From the NCBI RefSeq assembly GCF_000336555.1, contig NZ_KB375281.1:687803-751802 (forward strand): a DNA stretch of 64,000 bases. Direction: 5' to 3'. The notes below the pieces were generated by a model. The model did no database searches. It was not told the DNA's origin and worked only from the letters and a program-made list of their open reading frames with translations. Positions 46,211 to 54,535 of this stretch are shown one piece after another. This DNA comes from Afipia clevelandensis ATCC 49720 (lineage in GTDB: Bacteria > Pseudomonadota > Alphaproteobacteria > Rhizobiales > Xanthobacteraceae). Numbering within the stretch: position 1 is the first letter of the stretch; every line of letters starts with the position of its first letter. The translations under genes were made by a program, and so were the position numbers.

Positions 46211-46286
46211 GATGCGCTCCCTGAGGGTCTCTCGATCAAGATAACGGATCAAGGCCTTCAGGAGTTTCAAGAAGCGGTGACGATCC

Positions 46287-47930
46287 TCACGGGTGCTTGG
46301 GCGGCTTGTCGCACCATGGCATCGGCAGCAGCGGTTCGTAATACTCGTTCCACTCGCAGATATATTCCGGGCCGCTGCGCTTCATCACATGCTTGACCGG
46401 TTCGGCCTGGCTGATGGCGACATGAATAACGATCAGCGCCGCGCCGATCGGATAGGCCCATTTGCTGAACCGCAGATCGTTCAGCCTCTCCAGCAGAAGT
46501 GCGCCCGCCAGAATGATCAGCGGGTCGGTCAGGATGAAGTATTCGGCCTTGAGATTGCGCCGAACGCCGAGTGCGTCGATGCCGATGGCGGACAACAGAA
46601 GGATGGCGGCCTGAATGGCGGCTTGCCGCTCACCCCTGATCCAGGCGTAGACGATGCCGGGGAAGACCAGCCAGGTCAGGAACACGGTCGGTCGTGGCGA
46701 CGTGAAAAGCACAAAGGTGTAGCGCTGCAGCACGGATTTGACGCCGTCGAACAGCAGGGCAATCGCCGCCCAGATCTTTCCGCCTTCGGTAGCCGATGTC
46801 GCGGGCGCGTCGGCAAACACCAGCATTTTCTCGACAGGATTGATAACGGCGACCACGTTCTGCGGATCGAACGCGATATAGAGCGCGAGCAGCCCGAGCG
46901 ATGCACCGGCGGCGATTGCGAAGATGGACGCCAGCGTTTCGCTCGCGCTCACCCGCCACAGTGCCGCGAAAGCGACCATGCCGATGCCGATCCATGTCAG
47001 CAGGGCAATCTGATAGATTCCGAACCGGCCCGCGATCAGCGGGTGCAACTGGGCGATGTCGATGGACTCAGGTTCGAGGCCTGCAGCGATGAGCGGCCAT
47101 GCCAGAGCAAGCATGCCGGCTGCGATCATGGCTGCAAGGAGAACCGCCGGCCATGCCGCCGGGCGGCGCCAGAACACAGCGCTCGCGCCATCCGCTGTAC
47201 CGAAAGGCAGCATGATGACCGGCAGCGCGGCGATCAGCAGAATGATCTGAACCTTGTTCTCCATGCCGAGCACGCACAGCGCAGCGGCCGCGCCCATCGC
47301 CAACGGCCGCCAGTTGCCGGCGCGGCGGGCTGCCGCGATCAGCAGCATCAGCGCAAAGGTGAACAGGCATGCGGCGATCAGTTCGCTGCGCAGGATGCGC
47401 ATGTGAACCGCCATGCCGCCGGAGAAGGCAAAGGCGAATGTGGTCAGTAAAGCAATCCGCCAGTCGCGGAAAACGCGGCGGGCGAGTACGGCAAAAACAG
47501 CGACAAAGAATGTCGCGGTCAGCCATGCCACGATGCGGCCCGCGCGCACGGCGCTGGTCATCGCAGCGTCGAACCCGGGCACGTTCAGCGCGGAAGGGAT
47601 GGACGACAGTTTCCACGCATCGAGCAGCCCCAGCGCATGCATGAACTGAAACCAGGTCTTCACCGACAGGATAGTGAAATAGGACGGATGGTCGAAGAAC
47701 GCCTGCGGCTTGCCGTCGTTCATGACGAGCGCGTTGTAGACGATCATGAAATCCATGTCGGCATTGCGCCAGTAAATGACGAAATAGCCGGCGAGGAAAA
47801 ATGACAGCGCAAGCCCGATCAGGATGACGGCCATGCCGCCGTTCCAGCCGAATGGGGTCAGCCGCGCGAGCGCATCGCGGCGCGGGTCGTTGAGGGCTGG
47901 TGCGGTCTTGCTATCGGGAGAAGCTGTCAT
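46287..47930 (-). CDS. Polytopic membrane protein, GT-C-like glycosyltransferase candidate
   Basis: The 547-residue product has about eleven membrane segments. The first extracytoplasmic loop contains acidic WRNADMDFMIVYNAL and FFDHPSYFTIL. Such Asp residues after helix one are typical of GT-C glycosyltransferases that use lipid-linked sugars, though no family can be named. The C-terminus ends in a soluble Cys-containing tail (ICEWNEYYEPLLPMPWCD). The L,D-transpeptidase gene lies 55 bases upstream on the same strand. Confidence 0.78.
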   Translation of the reverse strand: MTASPDSKTAPALNDPRRDALARLTPFGWNGGMAVILIGLALSFFLAGYFVIYWRNADMDFMIVYNALVMNDGKPQAFFDHPSYFTILSVKTWFQFMHALGLLDAWKLSSIPSALNVPGFDAAMTSAVRAGRIVAWLTATFFVAVFAVLARRVFRDWRIALLTTFAFAFSGGMAVHMRILRSELIAACLFTFALMLLIAAARRAGNWRPLAMGAAAALCVLGMENKVQIILLIAALPVIMLPFGTADGASAVFWRRPAAWPAVLLAAMIAAGMLALAWPLIAAGLEPESIDIAQLHPLIAGRFGIYQIALLTWIGIGMVAFAALWRVSASETLASIFAIAAGASLGLLALYIAFDPQNVVAVINPVEKMLVFADAPATSATEGGKIWAAIALLFDGVKSVLQRYTFVLFTSPRPTVFLTWLVFPGIVYAWIRGERQAAIQAAILLLSAIGIDALGVRRNLKAEYFILTDPLIILAGALLLERLNDLRFSKWAYPIGAALIVIHVAISQAEPVKHVMKRSGPEYICEWNEYYEPLLPMPWCDKPPKHP

Positions 47931-47985
47931 GACCGGCGCGTTCTAGCTTAACGTGCGGCTGAAAGCCAACCATGTGCTTCTTCGT

Positions 47986-49716
47986 TTAACGCAGTGGGAC
48001 GATGAAGTCCGTGCCGCGGCCGGTTTCGTCGCCAAGGCCGCGATCCGATACCGTGATCGAGCCGCCCGGGGCCAGCGCCGAGGCGATCCGCACCATGACG
48101 TCATCGGAAATGGTCAAACGGTCGAGGGCTTCGGTGGGGGACGACGGCTGGACCGGCACCCTTGCCACCACCGGTTCACCGCGTTTGCGGCGCGGAGCGT
48201 TTTCGGCGTGTGGCTGCGCCGGAAGCGAGACCACCGACCAGCGCAATGCGTCTGCATCAGCCTTGTCAGCGCGCACCGTGAACACATGAGTGCCGAGCGG
48301 ACGGTCCGAGGCGGCGATGGTCACCGGCGCTTCAAACCACGGCTCGAAGTTCTGCCGCACGAAAATCTTGTTCTCGTTGCCGCTGACGAAGACGGCAATA
48401 TGCCCGCTGCGCGGCTTCACCGGGCCGATGAACTCCGCCGAGCTTTCCAGCGGCAGCGTGATATGGGCGGGGGGCACATGATCGGTGGCGCGGGCCTGAT
48501 CCTTTTCGGCCTTTGGCGCGTCCGCCGCCGCTTCCTTTGCAGAATCTGCGGGGGCTTCGGTCTTCCTGTCGTCCGGTTTGGCGTCGGCGGGCTTGTCGTC
48601 AGAGTTGCTATCGGCTCTGGCCGGATCGTCCTTGGCGGCCCCGCCAGCATCTGCGCCATCTTTCGTCGAGGCGACAGCACCGTCCTTCGCGCCATCCTTT
48701 AAGGCATCCTTGTTCTCATCCTTGGCGCCTTCAGTCTTGTCCTCAGGAGCGGGCGATCCATCGCGGCCTGCGTCCCAGCGCTGCGCAACGACCACGTCGC
48801 CGGCGTCGTTCCTCTGCGGAAGCGTGCCGCTGGCGTCAGCGGTACGGATCGGCTGGCCCTCCTCAAGGGAGGTCAGGCGCAATTGCGGCTTCTCGTGAGC
48901 CGCGGCGTCGACAATCGACGCGCGATCCGCTTTTGGCGTCGTCTCGGCATGCTTCTCCGGTGCGCTCGCGGCAGCGAGAGGCTTTATGTCAGGCTTGCGT
49001 GCAATCAGCAGCGGATGGGAAATATCGGCCGGCGAGATTTCGCCCGGTGTGATGACAACGCGCGCACCCATGCGGGTCCAGCCCCACATCCGCATCGCGA
49101 AGTTCATCGGCATGCGGATGCAGCCGTGGGACGCGGGATAACCGGGCAAAACACCCGCATGCAGGGCGACGCCTGACCATGTGATGCGCTGCATGTAGGG
49201 CATCGGCGCGCCGCTGTAGATATTCGAGCGGTGATATTTGTTTTTCTGGATGATGCTGAACACGCCCATCGGCGTTGAGTGTCCGCGCATGCCGGTAGAC
49301 ACCGGAGACTCCGCGAACAGGCCGTTCTGGTCGTAGAGCTTCAGGGTCTGGTTCTCGATCGAGATTGCGACTGTGATCGGGCCGACCGGTTTGGCCGTAT
49401 CCTTCGGCGCTTCAGGCAGTTTCTGCCTTGGGCGGGCGATCCGGTGACGGCGCGGTTCGGCGTAATGCGGCGGTTCGGCATAAACGCTGCGGCCGGGGTC
49501 CATCGGCCAATAGATCTGGGCCTCTGCGGGCAGGGCAAAACCCGTTGTCAGCACAGCGGCCAGCCAGGCCGAGTTCCGGATCGCCGAACGGGATGGACGG
49601 GAACCGAAGCCGTCGCCGGATGAAAGGATGGAGCCGGTCCGAAGGGCTTCCGAAAAGGGTAACCAATTGCCGAGCACGCGAAATTCCTCAAATGATTCCA
49701 GTATTGGTGTCGCCAT
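47986..49716 (-). CDS. L,D-transpeptidase (YkuD family) with long disordered linker
   Basis: The 576-residue product has an export signal near residues 45-68 (cleavage near ALPAEAQ). The YkuD domain (about 110-250) has the HAGVLPGYPASHGCIRMPMN motif, with catalytic Cys after SHG, for peptidoglycan 3-3 cross-links or protein anchoring. A low-complexity, acidic Lys/Asp/Ala-rich linker spans about 320-420. A C-terminal domain of unknown fold (SGHIAVFVSGNENKIFV) follows. The start codon leaves a 44-residue N-terminal extension before the signal; a later start is possible. Confidence 0.9.
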   Translation of the reverse strand: MATPILESFEEFRVLGNWLPFSEALRTGSILSSGDGFGSRPSRSAIRNSAWLAAVLTTGFALPAEAQIYWPMDPGRSVYAEPPHYAEPRRHRIARPRQKLPEAPKDTAKPVGPITVAISIENQTLKLYDQNGLFAESPVSTGMRGHSTPMGVFSIIQKNKYHRSNIYSGAPMPYMQRITWSGVALHAGVLPGYPASHGCIRMPMNFAMRMWGWTRMGARVVITPGEISPADISHPLLIARKPDIKPLAAASAPEKHAETTPKADRASIVDAAAHEKPQLRLTSLEEGQPIRTADASGTLPQRNDAGDVVVAQRWDAGRDGSPAPEDKTEGAKDENKDALKDGAKDGAVASTKDGADAGGAAKDDPARADSNSDDKPADAKPDDRKTEAPADSAKEAAADAPKAEKDQARATDHVPPAHITLPLESSAEFIGPVKPRSGHIAVFVSGNENKIFVRQNFEPWFEAPVTIAASDRPLGTHVFTVRADKADADALRWSVVSLPAQPHAENAPRRKRGEPVVARVPVQPSSPTEALDRLTISDDVMVRIASALAPGGSITVSDRGLGDETGRGTDFIVPLR

Positions 49717-49858
49717 CCGGCTAAATGTTCATCCGGCCTGATACCGCATTCTGCGTGATTCACGTTGCTGAAATGCTAGCCGCTCCGCCTTCAAAAGCGC
49801 TTAACGGTCACAATCCCGTGCCTTCCAACCCGGCCGAAGCACCCCACATGAGGGGCGT

Positions 49859-49880
49859 GGCCCGGGGCGTCTCCCGGGCC
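49859..49880 (+). other. GC-rich hairpin in the creA leader
   Basis: GGCCCGGG and CCCGGGCC form a perfect 8-bp stem around GCGTCT, followed by TTGTTG, 26 bases before the creA start. It could act as a terminator for upstream read-through or a leader structure. Confidence 0.4.
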
Positions 49881-49905
49881 TTGTTGTGACCTGTGGAGTC
49901 TGAAG

Positions 49906-50439
49906 ATGTCCTTCTGTTCGATCCGCGTGACCGCTGCGCTGTTGGCCGCCGCCCTGACCGCCCTGGCCACCGCACCCCCGGCTGCTGCGGCTGAAGAGCC
50001 GGACCTGATCTTCCGTCGCTCCACGGTGTTCAAGCTCCTGAGCCCGGACGACAAGCTCGCGACCTACGGCGTGGATGATCCCGCCGTGGAGGGCGTGGCG
50101 TGTCATTTCACCGTGCCGGAGAAGGGCGGCTACAAGGGCTGGCTGGGATTGGCCGAGCAGGTCTCGGACATCTCGCTGGCCTGCCGCCAGATCGGCCCGA
50201 TCCGTTTCAAGGCCAAGGCCAGCCAGGGTGAGGATATGTTCCGCCAGCGCCGCTCGTTGTTCTTCAAGAAAATGCAGATCGTGCGCGGCTGCGACGCCAA
50301 GCGCAATGTGCTGGTCTATATGGTCTACTCGGACAAGCTGATCGACGGCTCGCCGAAGAACTCGACGTCCTCCGTTCCGATCATGCCGTGGGGCGCCAAC
50401 GACACTATCCAGAAATGCGGAGACTACATTTCGGGCTAG
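49906..50439 (+). CDS. creA: CreA family periplasmic protein
   Basis: The 177-residue product has a signal peptide (cleavage near AAAAEE) and the CreA domain: VFKLLSPDDKLATYGVDDP, VACHFTVPEKGGYKGW and SLACRQIGPI. Four cysteines (CHF, CRQ, GCDAK, KCGDY) are at family positions and may form disulphides. CreA was named from the E. coli creABCD locus but its function is unknown; creBCD are not adjacent here. Confidence 0.9.
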   Translation: MSFCSIRVTAALLAAALTALATAPPAAAAEEPDLIFRRSTVFKLLSPDDKLATYGVDDPAVEGVACHFTVPEKGGYKGWLGLAEQVSDISLACRQIGPIRFKAKASQGEDMFRQRRSLFFKKMQIVRGCDAKRNVLVYMVYSDKLIDGSPKNSTSSVPIMPWGANDTIQKCGDYISG

Positions 50440-50524
50440 TGGCTGTTGAGATGCCCGGCTTGCCTTTGCCGACCGTTTGATCGACGCTTGCGGGCAACGA
50501 CAACAAACATCAAAGGGCGGACAC

Positions 50525-51271
50525 ATGCGTCTCAAGGACAAGGTTGCGGTGGTCACCGGCGGCGCGTCGGGCTTCGGTGCGGCCATCGCCCGGCATTTCG
50601 TGGATGAAGGCGCCAAGGTCGTCATCCTCGATCTGAACGGCGAGGGCGCGGCGCGCGTTGCGGCGAATACCGGAGGCGCGGTCGCGATGGCAGGCGATGT
50701 CTCCAAACGTCCCGATATCGACAAGGCCGTTGCGATGGCGCTCGACAAATTCGGACGGCTCGACATCGTCGTGAACAATGCAGGCTGGTCGTTCCGCAAC
50801 AAGCCGATCATGGATGTGACGGAGGACGAGTTTGACCGCGTGTTCGCGGTCAACGTCAAATCCATCTTTCACATGACCAATGCGGTTGTGCCGGTGATGC
50901 GGAGGCAGGGCGGCGGCTGCATCATCAACATCGGCTCGACCGGCGGCATCCGCCCGCGGCCGGGATTGACCTGGTACAACGGCTCCAAGGGCGCGGTGAA
51001 CTTGCTGTCCGGCGCGATGGCGGCGGAGCTTGCGCCGGACAGAATCCGCGTCAATTGCGTCGCGCCGGTGATGGGCGAGACGGCGCTCCTCGAAACCTTC
51101 ATGGGCGTGCCCGATACGCCGGAGAACCGCGCAAAATTCATCGCGACCATTCCGCTCGGCCGCATGTCACAGCCTGACGATATTGCAAAAGCGTGCGTTT
51201 ATCTGGCGTCGGACGATGCGGATTTCGTCACCGGCGTAGTGTTGCCGGTCGACGGTGGGCGAACGATCTAG
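50525..51271 (+). CDS. Short-chain dehydrogenase/reductase (SDR)
   Basis: The 248-residue product is a classical SDR: TGGASGFGAA for NAD(P) binding at 11-20, NNAGWS near 88, and the catalytic triad Ser-Tyr-Lys in NIGSTGG (near 140) and WYNGSKGA (near 153). Asp after the second strand (VVILDLNGEG) points to NAD rather than NADP. The substrate is unknown; many such genes are annotated as glucose or 3-oxoacyl reductases. ATG at 50525 fits the domain. The stop overlaps the convergent small gene by four bases. Confidence 0.92.
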   Translation: MRLKDKVAVVTGGASGFGAAIARHFVDEGAKVVILDLNGEGAARVAANTGGAVAMAGDVSKRPDIDKAVAMALDKFGRLDIVVNNAGWSFRNKPIMDVTEDEFDRVFAVNVKSIFHMTNAVVPVMRRQGGGCIINIGSTGGIRPRPGLTWYNGSKGAVNLLSGAMAAELAPDRIRVNCVAPVMGETALLETFMGVPDTPENRAKFIATIPLGRMSQPDDIAKACVYLASDDADFVTGVVLPVDGGRTI

Positions 51272-51516
51272 CGCTTTCCCTTGCGATCGACGCATTTCTT
51301 GGTGCGCTCGACGCCTGTTGCGCCGAGGCGCAGGCCGCTGATTTCCTTGATCTGGCCCGCGGGGCAGGAGCCATCGTCGACATACACCTTCTGGCCGAGC
51401 CGCAGGTCGGTGATGTCGGATTCGCGGCCGACAATGTCGGCGCGCGCGGTGGCGGCAAGAGCGGCTGACAGAAATACGCCAAGCAGCAGCGTCCGTGACG
51501 ACGAAAATGCAGTCAT
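51268..51516 (-). CDS. Small secreted protein, related to the gene at 61976
   Basis: The 82-residue product has a signal peptide (MTAFSSSRTLLLGVFLSAAL, cleavage near TARAD) and a mature part with QKVYVDDGSCPAGQIKEISG and a C-terminal KKCVDRKGKR. The gene at 61976 encodes the similar pattern VVYVDNGTCGVGKVLKVTG with KKACV. The two cysteines are in the same relative places. It appears to be a small Nitrobacteraceae family, perhaps DUF6719. Function unknown. Confidence 0.75.
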   Translation of the reverse strand: MTAFSSSRTLLLGVFLSAALAATARADIVGRESDITDLRLGQKVYVDDGSCPAGQIKEISGLRLGATGVERTKKCVDRKGKR

Positions 51517-51524
51517 GCAGCAAC

Positions 51525-51674
51525 TCACTTGTTCTGAATTTTCACTCCGCCAGGGCCGACATTGATCTGCAGGCCCTTCGGTTCCCGGTTGTCCTGATAG
51601 ACCTTGTAGCCGAGCACGGCGACCGCGATCACGAGGGCGCCGACCACGGCGTAGAGAATGTTGCGATTGTCCAT
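51525..51674 (-). CDS. 49-residue single-pass membrane protein
   Basis: The product starts MDNRNILYAVVGALVIAVAV, a short N-terminal region and one membrane helix, and ends in the hydrophilic QINVGPGGVKIQNK. GGAGAG lies upstream of ATG 51674. It sits 8 bases before the secreted-protein gene, so the two are likely co-transcribed. No known function. Confidence 0.68.
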   Translation of the reverse strand: MDNRNILYAVVGALVIAVAVLGYKVYQDNREPKGLQINVGPGGVKIQNK

Positions 51675-51693
51675 GCGTGATCTCTCCAATGCA

Positions 51694-52023
51694 TCAATGC
51701 GAAACGGTCGATGAAAACAGGTTGATGGTGCCGACGCCGGCGATGATGAGCGCAAGCCCGATGACGGCTGGCATGTCGAGCTTTTGGCCGAACCAGACGA
51801 GGCCGACGAGGGTGATGAGCACGATGCCGAGACCGGACCAGATTGCGTAAGCGATCCCGACCGGCATGGTGCGCAACACCAGCGACAGGAAATAGAACGA
51901 CGCCGCGTAGCCGAGCGCGGTCAGGATCAGCGGCTTGGGCCTGGTGAACTGCTCCGACGCCTGCAGCGCGGAGGTTCCGATCACCTCAAGGATGATCGCG
52001 GTGATGAGGTAGACATAGGTCAT
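51694..52023 (-). CDS. SMR family small multidrug efflux protein (EmrE-like)
   Basis: The 109-residue product has four membrane helices and the conserved intramembrane Glu14-like residue in TAIILEVIGTSALQ at residue 13, which couples proton and drug exchange. YAIWSGLGIVLITLVGL near 60 is the family signature. It is a full-length single SMR gene, so a homodimer is expected. It lies 19 bases upstream of the 49-residue membrane gene. Confidence 0.94.
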   Translation of the reverse strand: MTYVYLITAIILEVIGTSALQASEQFTRPKPLILTALGYAASFYFLSLVLRTMPVGIAYAIWSGLGIVLITLVGLVWFGQKLDMPAVIGLALIIAGVGTINLFSSTVSH

Positions 52024-52090
52024 GCCTCACCGTAGTCGGACCACCCTGATTCTCATAGGCGCGGGCGCCCCCCGCGGAAGTGCGATGGGA

Positions 52091-52282
52091 TTAGTGCTTT
52101 GCCACTGTTTCCCGGACTTCGGTGCAGCAGGCGGGGCATTCATAAACGAAGTCGACGCGCGCCAGATCCCAATGAGGCTGAACCTCCGTGATCTGCATGG
52201 GACGGCTCAGACAGCTTGGACACACGGCCATCGCCGCGTGGAAAATCTGACGCTTTTGGTGATGCTGTGCATAGGCTGGCAT
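52091..52282 (-). CDS. Small zinc-ribbon-like protein
   Basis: The 63-residue product has CPSC near residue 21 and CPAC near 49, a spacing that could hold one zinc ion. Between them are VQPHWDLARVDFVYE. AAGGAG precedes ATG 52282. It is a conserved-looking small protein of unknown role; binding to nucleic acid or protein is possible. Confidence 0.68.
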   Translation of the reverse strand: MPAYAQHHQKRQIFHAAMAVCPSCLSRPMQITEVQPHWDLARVDFVYECPACCTEVRETVAKH

Positions 52283-52444
52283 GATTGCTCTCCTTGATCT
52301 TGGGAGCTCGAAGTTTCATCGCCGGCGAAGTCTCATCGATTGTCGCCGATGATGTGCCATCCTAACGCGCAAGCCGAAAACGCTTCATCAACTCTTGCGA
52401 ACGCACGCAGAACATTCGCACAAAGCCCGTGCGTGTGACTAAAT

Positions 52445-52906
52445 CTACACAGTTCCTGCCTTGGTTCGGTCATATTGCACTTGAGCTTTCGCGACATCAC
52501 CCATGTGCCGCTCGGCCCAGATGCGCAACGCATCGACGGTCTCGCTCAAGGTCCGCCCCAGCGGCGTGATCGAATACTCGACTGTCACCGGAACAGTCGG
52601 CGTGACCTTGCGCGAGACAAGGCCATCGCGCTCAAGACCCTTCAGGGTTTGTGACGCCATCTTCTGCGTCAGTCCGCCGATCTCCCGGCGCAGCTCGTTG
52701 AAGCGCCACGGCCGCCTGGACAGCAGGATCAGCAGCAGCACGGTCCATTTGTCCGCGATGCGATCGAGCACCAATCGCGTCGGACAATCGTCCGCGTAGG
52801 GATTGGCGGGCCAGCTTCCACGCGCAGCCTTCGCTGCCCGGGGTTTCTCCGAAGGGACCATGTCTCGGAAAAGTGCCTTCTTCACAACGGCGCTGCCTGG
52901 GGGCAT
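52445..52906 (-). CDS. HxlR-family transcriptional regulator
   Basis: The 153-residue product has a winged-helix HxlR domain with the N-terminal Cys motif DDCPTRLVLDRIADKWTVLLL near residue 40, then RFNELRREIGGLTQKMASQTLKGLE and VEYSITPLG. In characterised relatives (YodB, QorR, HypR) the first Cys senses quinones or oxidants. It is divergent from an NAD(P)-binding reductase, and a perfect 7-5-7 palindrome lies between them. Start 52906 is the likeliest; a longer frame exists. Confidence 0.93.
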   Translation of the reverse strand: MPPGSAVVKKALFRDMVPSEKPRAAKAARGSWPANPYADDCPTRLVLDRIADKWTVLLLILLSRRPWRFNELRREIGGLTQKMASQTLKGLERDGLVSRKVTPTVPVTVEYSITPLGRTLSETVDALRIWAERHMGDVAKAQVQYDRTKAGTV

Positions 52907-52925
52907 CTGATGTCCATTCGTTAGT

Positions 52926-52944
52926 TGGTATCCATTAGATACCA
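52926..52944. promoter_or_regulatory. Candidate HxlR operator
   Basis: TGGTATC and GATACCA are perfect 7-base arms around CATTA. The site is centred in the divergent region, 19 bases from the hxlR start and 22 from the reductase start. Confidence 0.7.
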
Positions 52945-52966
52945 CATCAGCCAAGGGACGCAAATC

Positions 52967-53575
52967 ATGAAGATCGCACTGATCGGAGCCACCGGCCGCG
53001 CAGGCTCGGAAATCCTCAAGGAACTCGTTCGCCGCGGCCATGCGGTTACCGCCATTGTCCGCAATCCGGAGAAGGTGCCGCCCGCGGCGAACGTCACCGC
53101 GACGAAAGGCGACGTGTTCGACACGGCCGGACTCACGGAATTGCTGAAAGGGCACGACGCCGTCATCAGCGCGGTGCACTTCCTGCAAAGCGATCCGCAG
53201 AAGCTGATCGACGCCGTGAAGGCGGCGGGCGTGAAGCGTTATCTCGTGGTTGGCGGCGCGGGCAGCCTCGAGGTCGCTCCCGGCGTTGCGCTGGTGACGA
53301 CGCCGGAGTTTCCGGCTGCCTACAAGGCCGAAGCGCTCAAGGGCGGGGATTTCCTCGCGCTGCTGCGTCAGGAAAAAGACCTCGACTGGACGTTCTTGTC
53401 GCCCTCGGCGTTGTTTTTTGACGGGCCGCGCACCGGCACGTTTCGCCTCGGCAAGGATCAGCTTCTGAGCAACGAGAAAGGCAGCAGCATTTCGTTCGCG
53501 GACTATGGCATTGCGATGGCTGATGAAGTCGAGAAGCCCGCGCATTCGCGGCAGCGGTTCACGGTGGGATATTGA
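52967..53575 (+). CDS. NAD(P)-binding oxidoreductase (atypical SDR)
   Basis: The 202-residue product has the N-terminal dinucleotide motif MKIALIGATGRAGSEILKEL, then IVRNPEKV and HDAVISAVHF. It lacks the Tyr-x-x-x-Lys of classical SDRs, like the NmrA or quinone-reductase-like atypical group. AGGGA precedes ATG 52967. Divergence from hxlR suggests a role in handling quinones or electrophiles. A hairpin follows the stop. Confidence 0.87.
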   Translation: MKIALIGATGRAGSEILKELVRRGHAVTAIVRNPEKVPPAANVTATKGDVFDTAGLTELLKGHDAVISAVHFLQSDPQKLIDAVKAAGVKRYLVVGGAGSLEVAPGVALVTTPEFPAAYKAEALKGGDFLALLRQEKDLDWTFLSPSALFFDGPRTGTFRLGKDQLLSNEKGSSISFADYGIAMADEVEKPAHSRQRFTVGY

Positions 53576-53591
53576 TCCTTGCAGGTCATCC

Positions 53592-53622
53592 TTCGGCCGC
53601 CGCACCCGGCGTGGCGGCCGAA
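53592..53622. other. Hairpin between convergent genes
   Basis: TTCGGCCGCC and GGCGGCCGAA form a perfect 10-bp stem with an 11-base loop after the oxidoreductase gene. It has no clear T-run. Possible bidirectional terminator. Confidence 0.4.
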
Positions 53623-53682
53623 TGATTGAGGATGTGCGGACTCTTTGCAGAATGACTGGCCGGAGACTTTCGGAGCGGTGCG

Positions 53683-54330
53683 TTACGACCGCGCAGATCT
53701 CCCATTCGGAGAACTGACAATCCCTCCGATGAACTGTGCACCGATCCAGCAGACCAAACCTGCGAGCGGTATGGGTGCAAGCGGCGCGAAGACCAGAAGA
53801 CCCAGCCCGGAGTCGGGATTAAGAAAGCTGGGATATGAACCGAACCAGAGCGGCATGCTGAGCACGGCCTGAACGACGCCGATGCCCTGGCCGGCGTCGA
53901 AGACGTTGGACACCATATCGGGAGCCAGAAAGAACAGCGGAACATTGAGCAAGGACATCGCTGCTGCGGAAAACCACATCGCAGACCGGGAAGACCGAAA
54001 GTTCGGTGCCAGCCGTGAAGCTACATACAAAGCAACGAAACCCCAATTCATAAGAGCGAAATCGAGGGGGAGCTGAAAAATGAATGACGAAAATTGGTAT
54101 CCGGCTTTTCCGGCCTGCAACAAACCGGATTTGTAACCAAGATAAATGAGCGCAGCGATTGCGCTTGGACCAATAGAAACTGCCAAGAACGCAATCAGAG
54201 GAACTTGAGTCCAGGCGATCGACCGGCCGTTTGCAGAAGCAGCATATCGTCCCTTGAACCAGGCGAGCAGGATCGCCACCAGCATCAGGGTGAGGGCGGC
54301 ATACTTTAACCGGTCGGACATCAGGAGCAT
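53683..54330 (-). CDS. Polytopic membrane protein of unknown function
   Basis: The 215-residue product has about five membrane segments (near residues 8-25, 45-68, 82-105, 118-138, 175-195) and no conserved polar motif I recognise. Codon use is a little less GC-rich than in neighbours. ATG at 54330 or 54321 is possible and neither has a clear ribosome binding site. It is convergent with the oxidoreductase gene and divergent from the M20 deacylase gene. Confidence 0.65.
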   Translation of the reverse strand: MLLMSDRLKYAALTLMLVAILLAWFKGRYAASANGRSIAWTQVPLIAFLAVSIGPSAIAALIYLGYKSGLLQAGKAGYQFSSFIFQLPLDFALMNWGFVALYVASRLAPNFRSSRSAMWFSAAAMSLLNVPLFFLAPDMVSNVFDAGQGIGVVQAVLSMPLWFGSYPSFLNPDSGLGLLVFAPLAPIPLAGLVCWIGAQFIGGIVSSPNGRSARS

Positions 54331-54535
54331 TGTGTCACGCTTGTCTTTGAGAAAGATCTGCCTTGAGCAGGGAAATCATTAGTCGCTGCTGCGCGGGCCG
54401 AGGTTCAACCGGCCACTCTCCATCGTAGCGATGCCTACCTGCGAGGTCATCGCGTCCCTTCCAGTCGCGCCCTAAAGTTGGCTACACTCATGCCCATCAT
54501 CCGCGCGGCAGACGCGGGCATGAAGGGACGGAACA

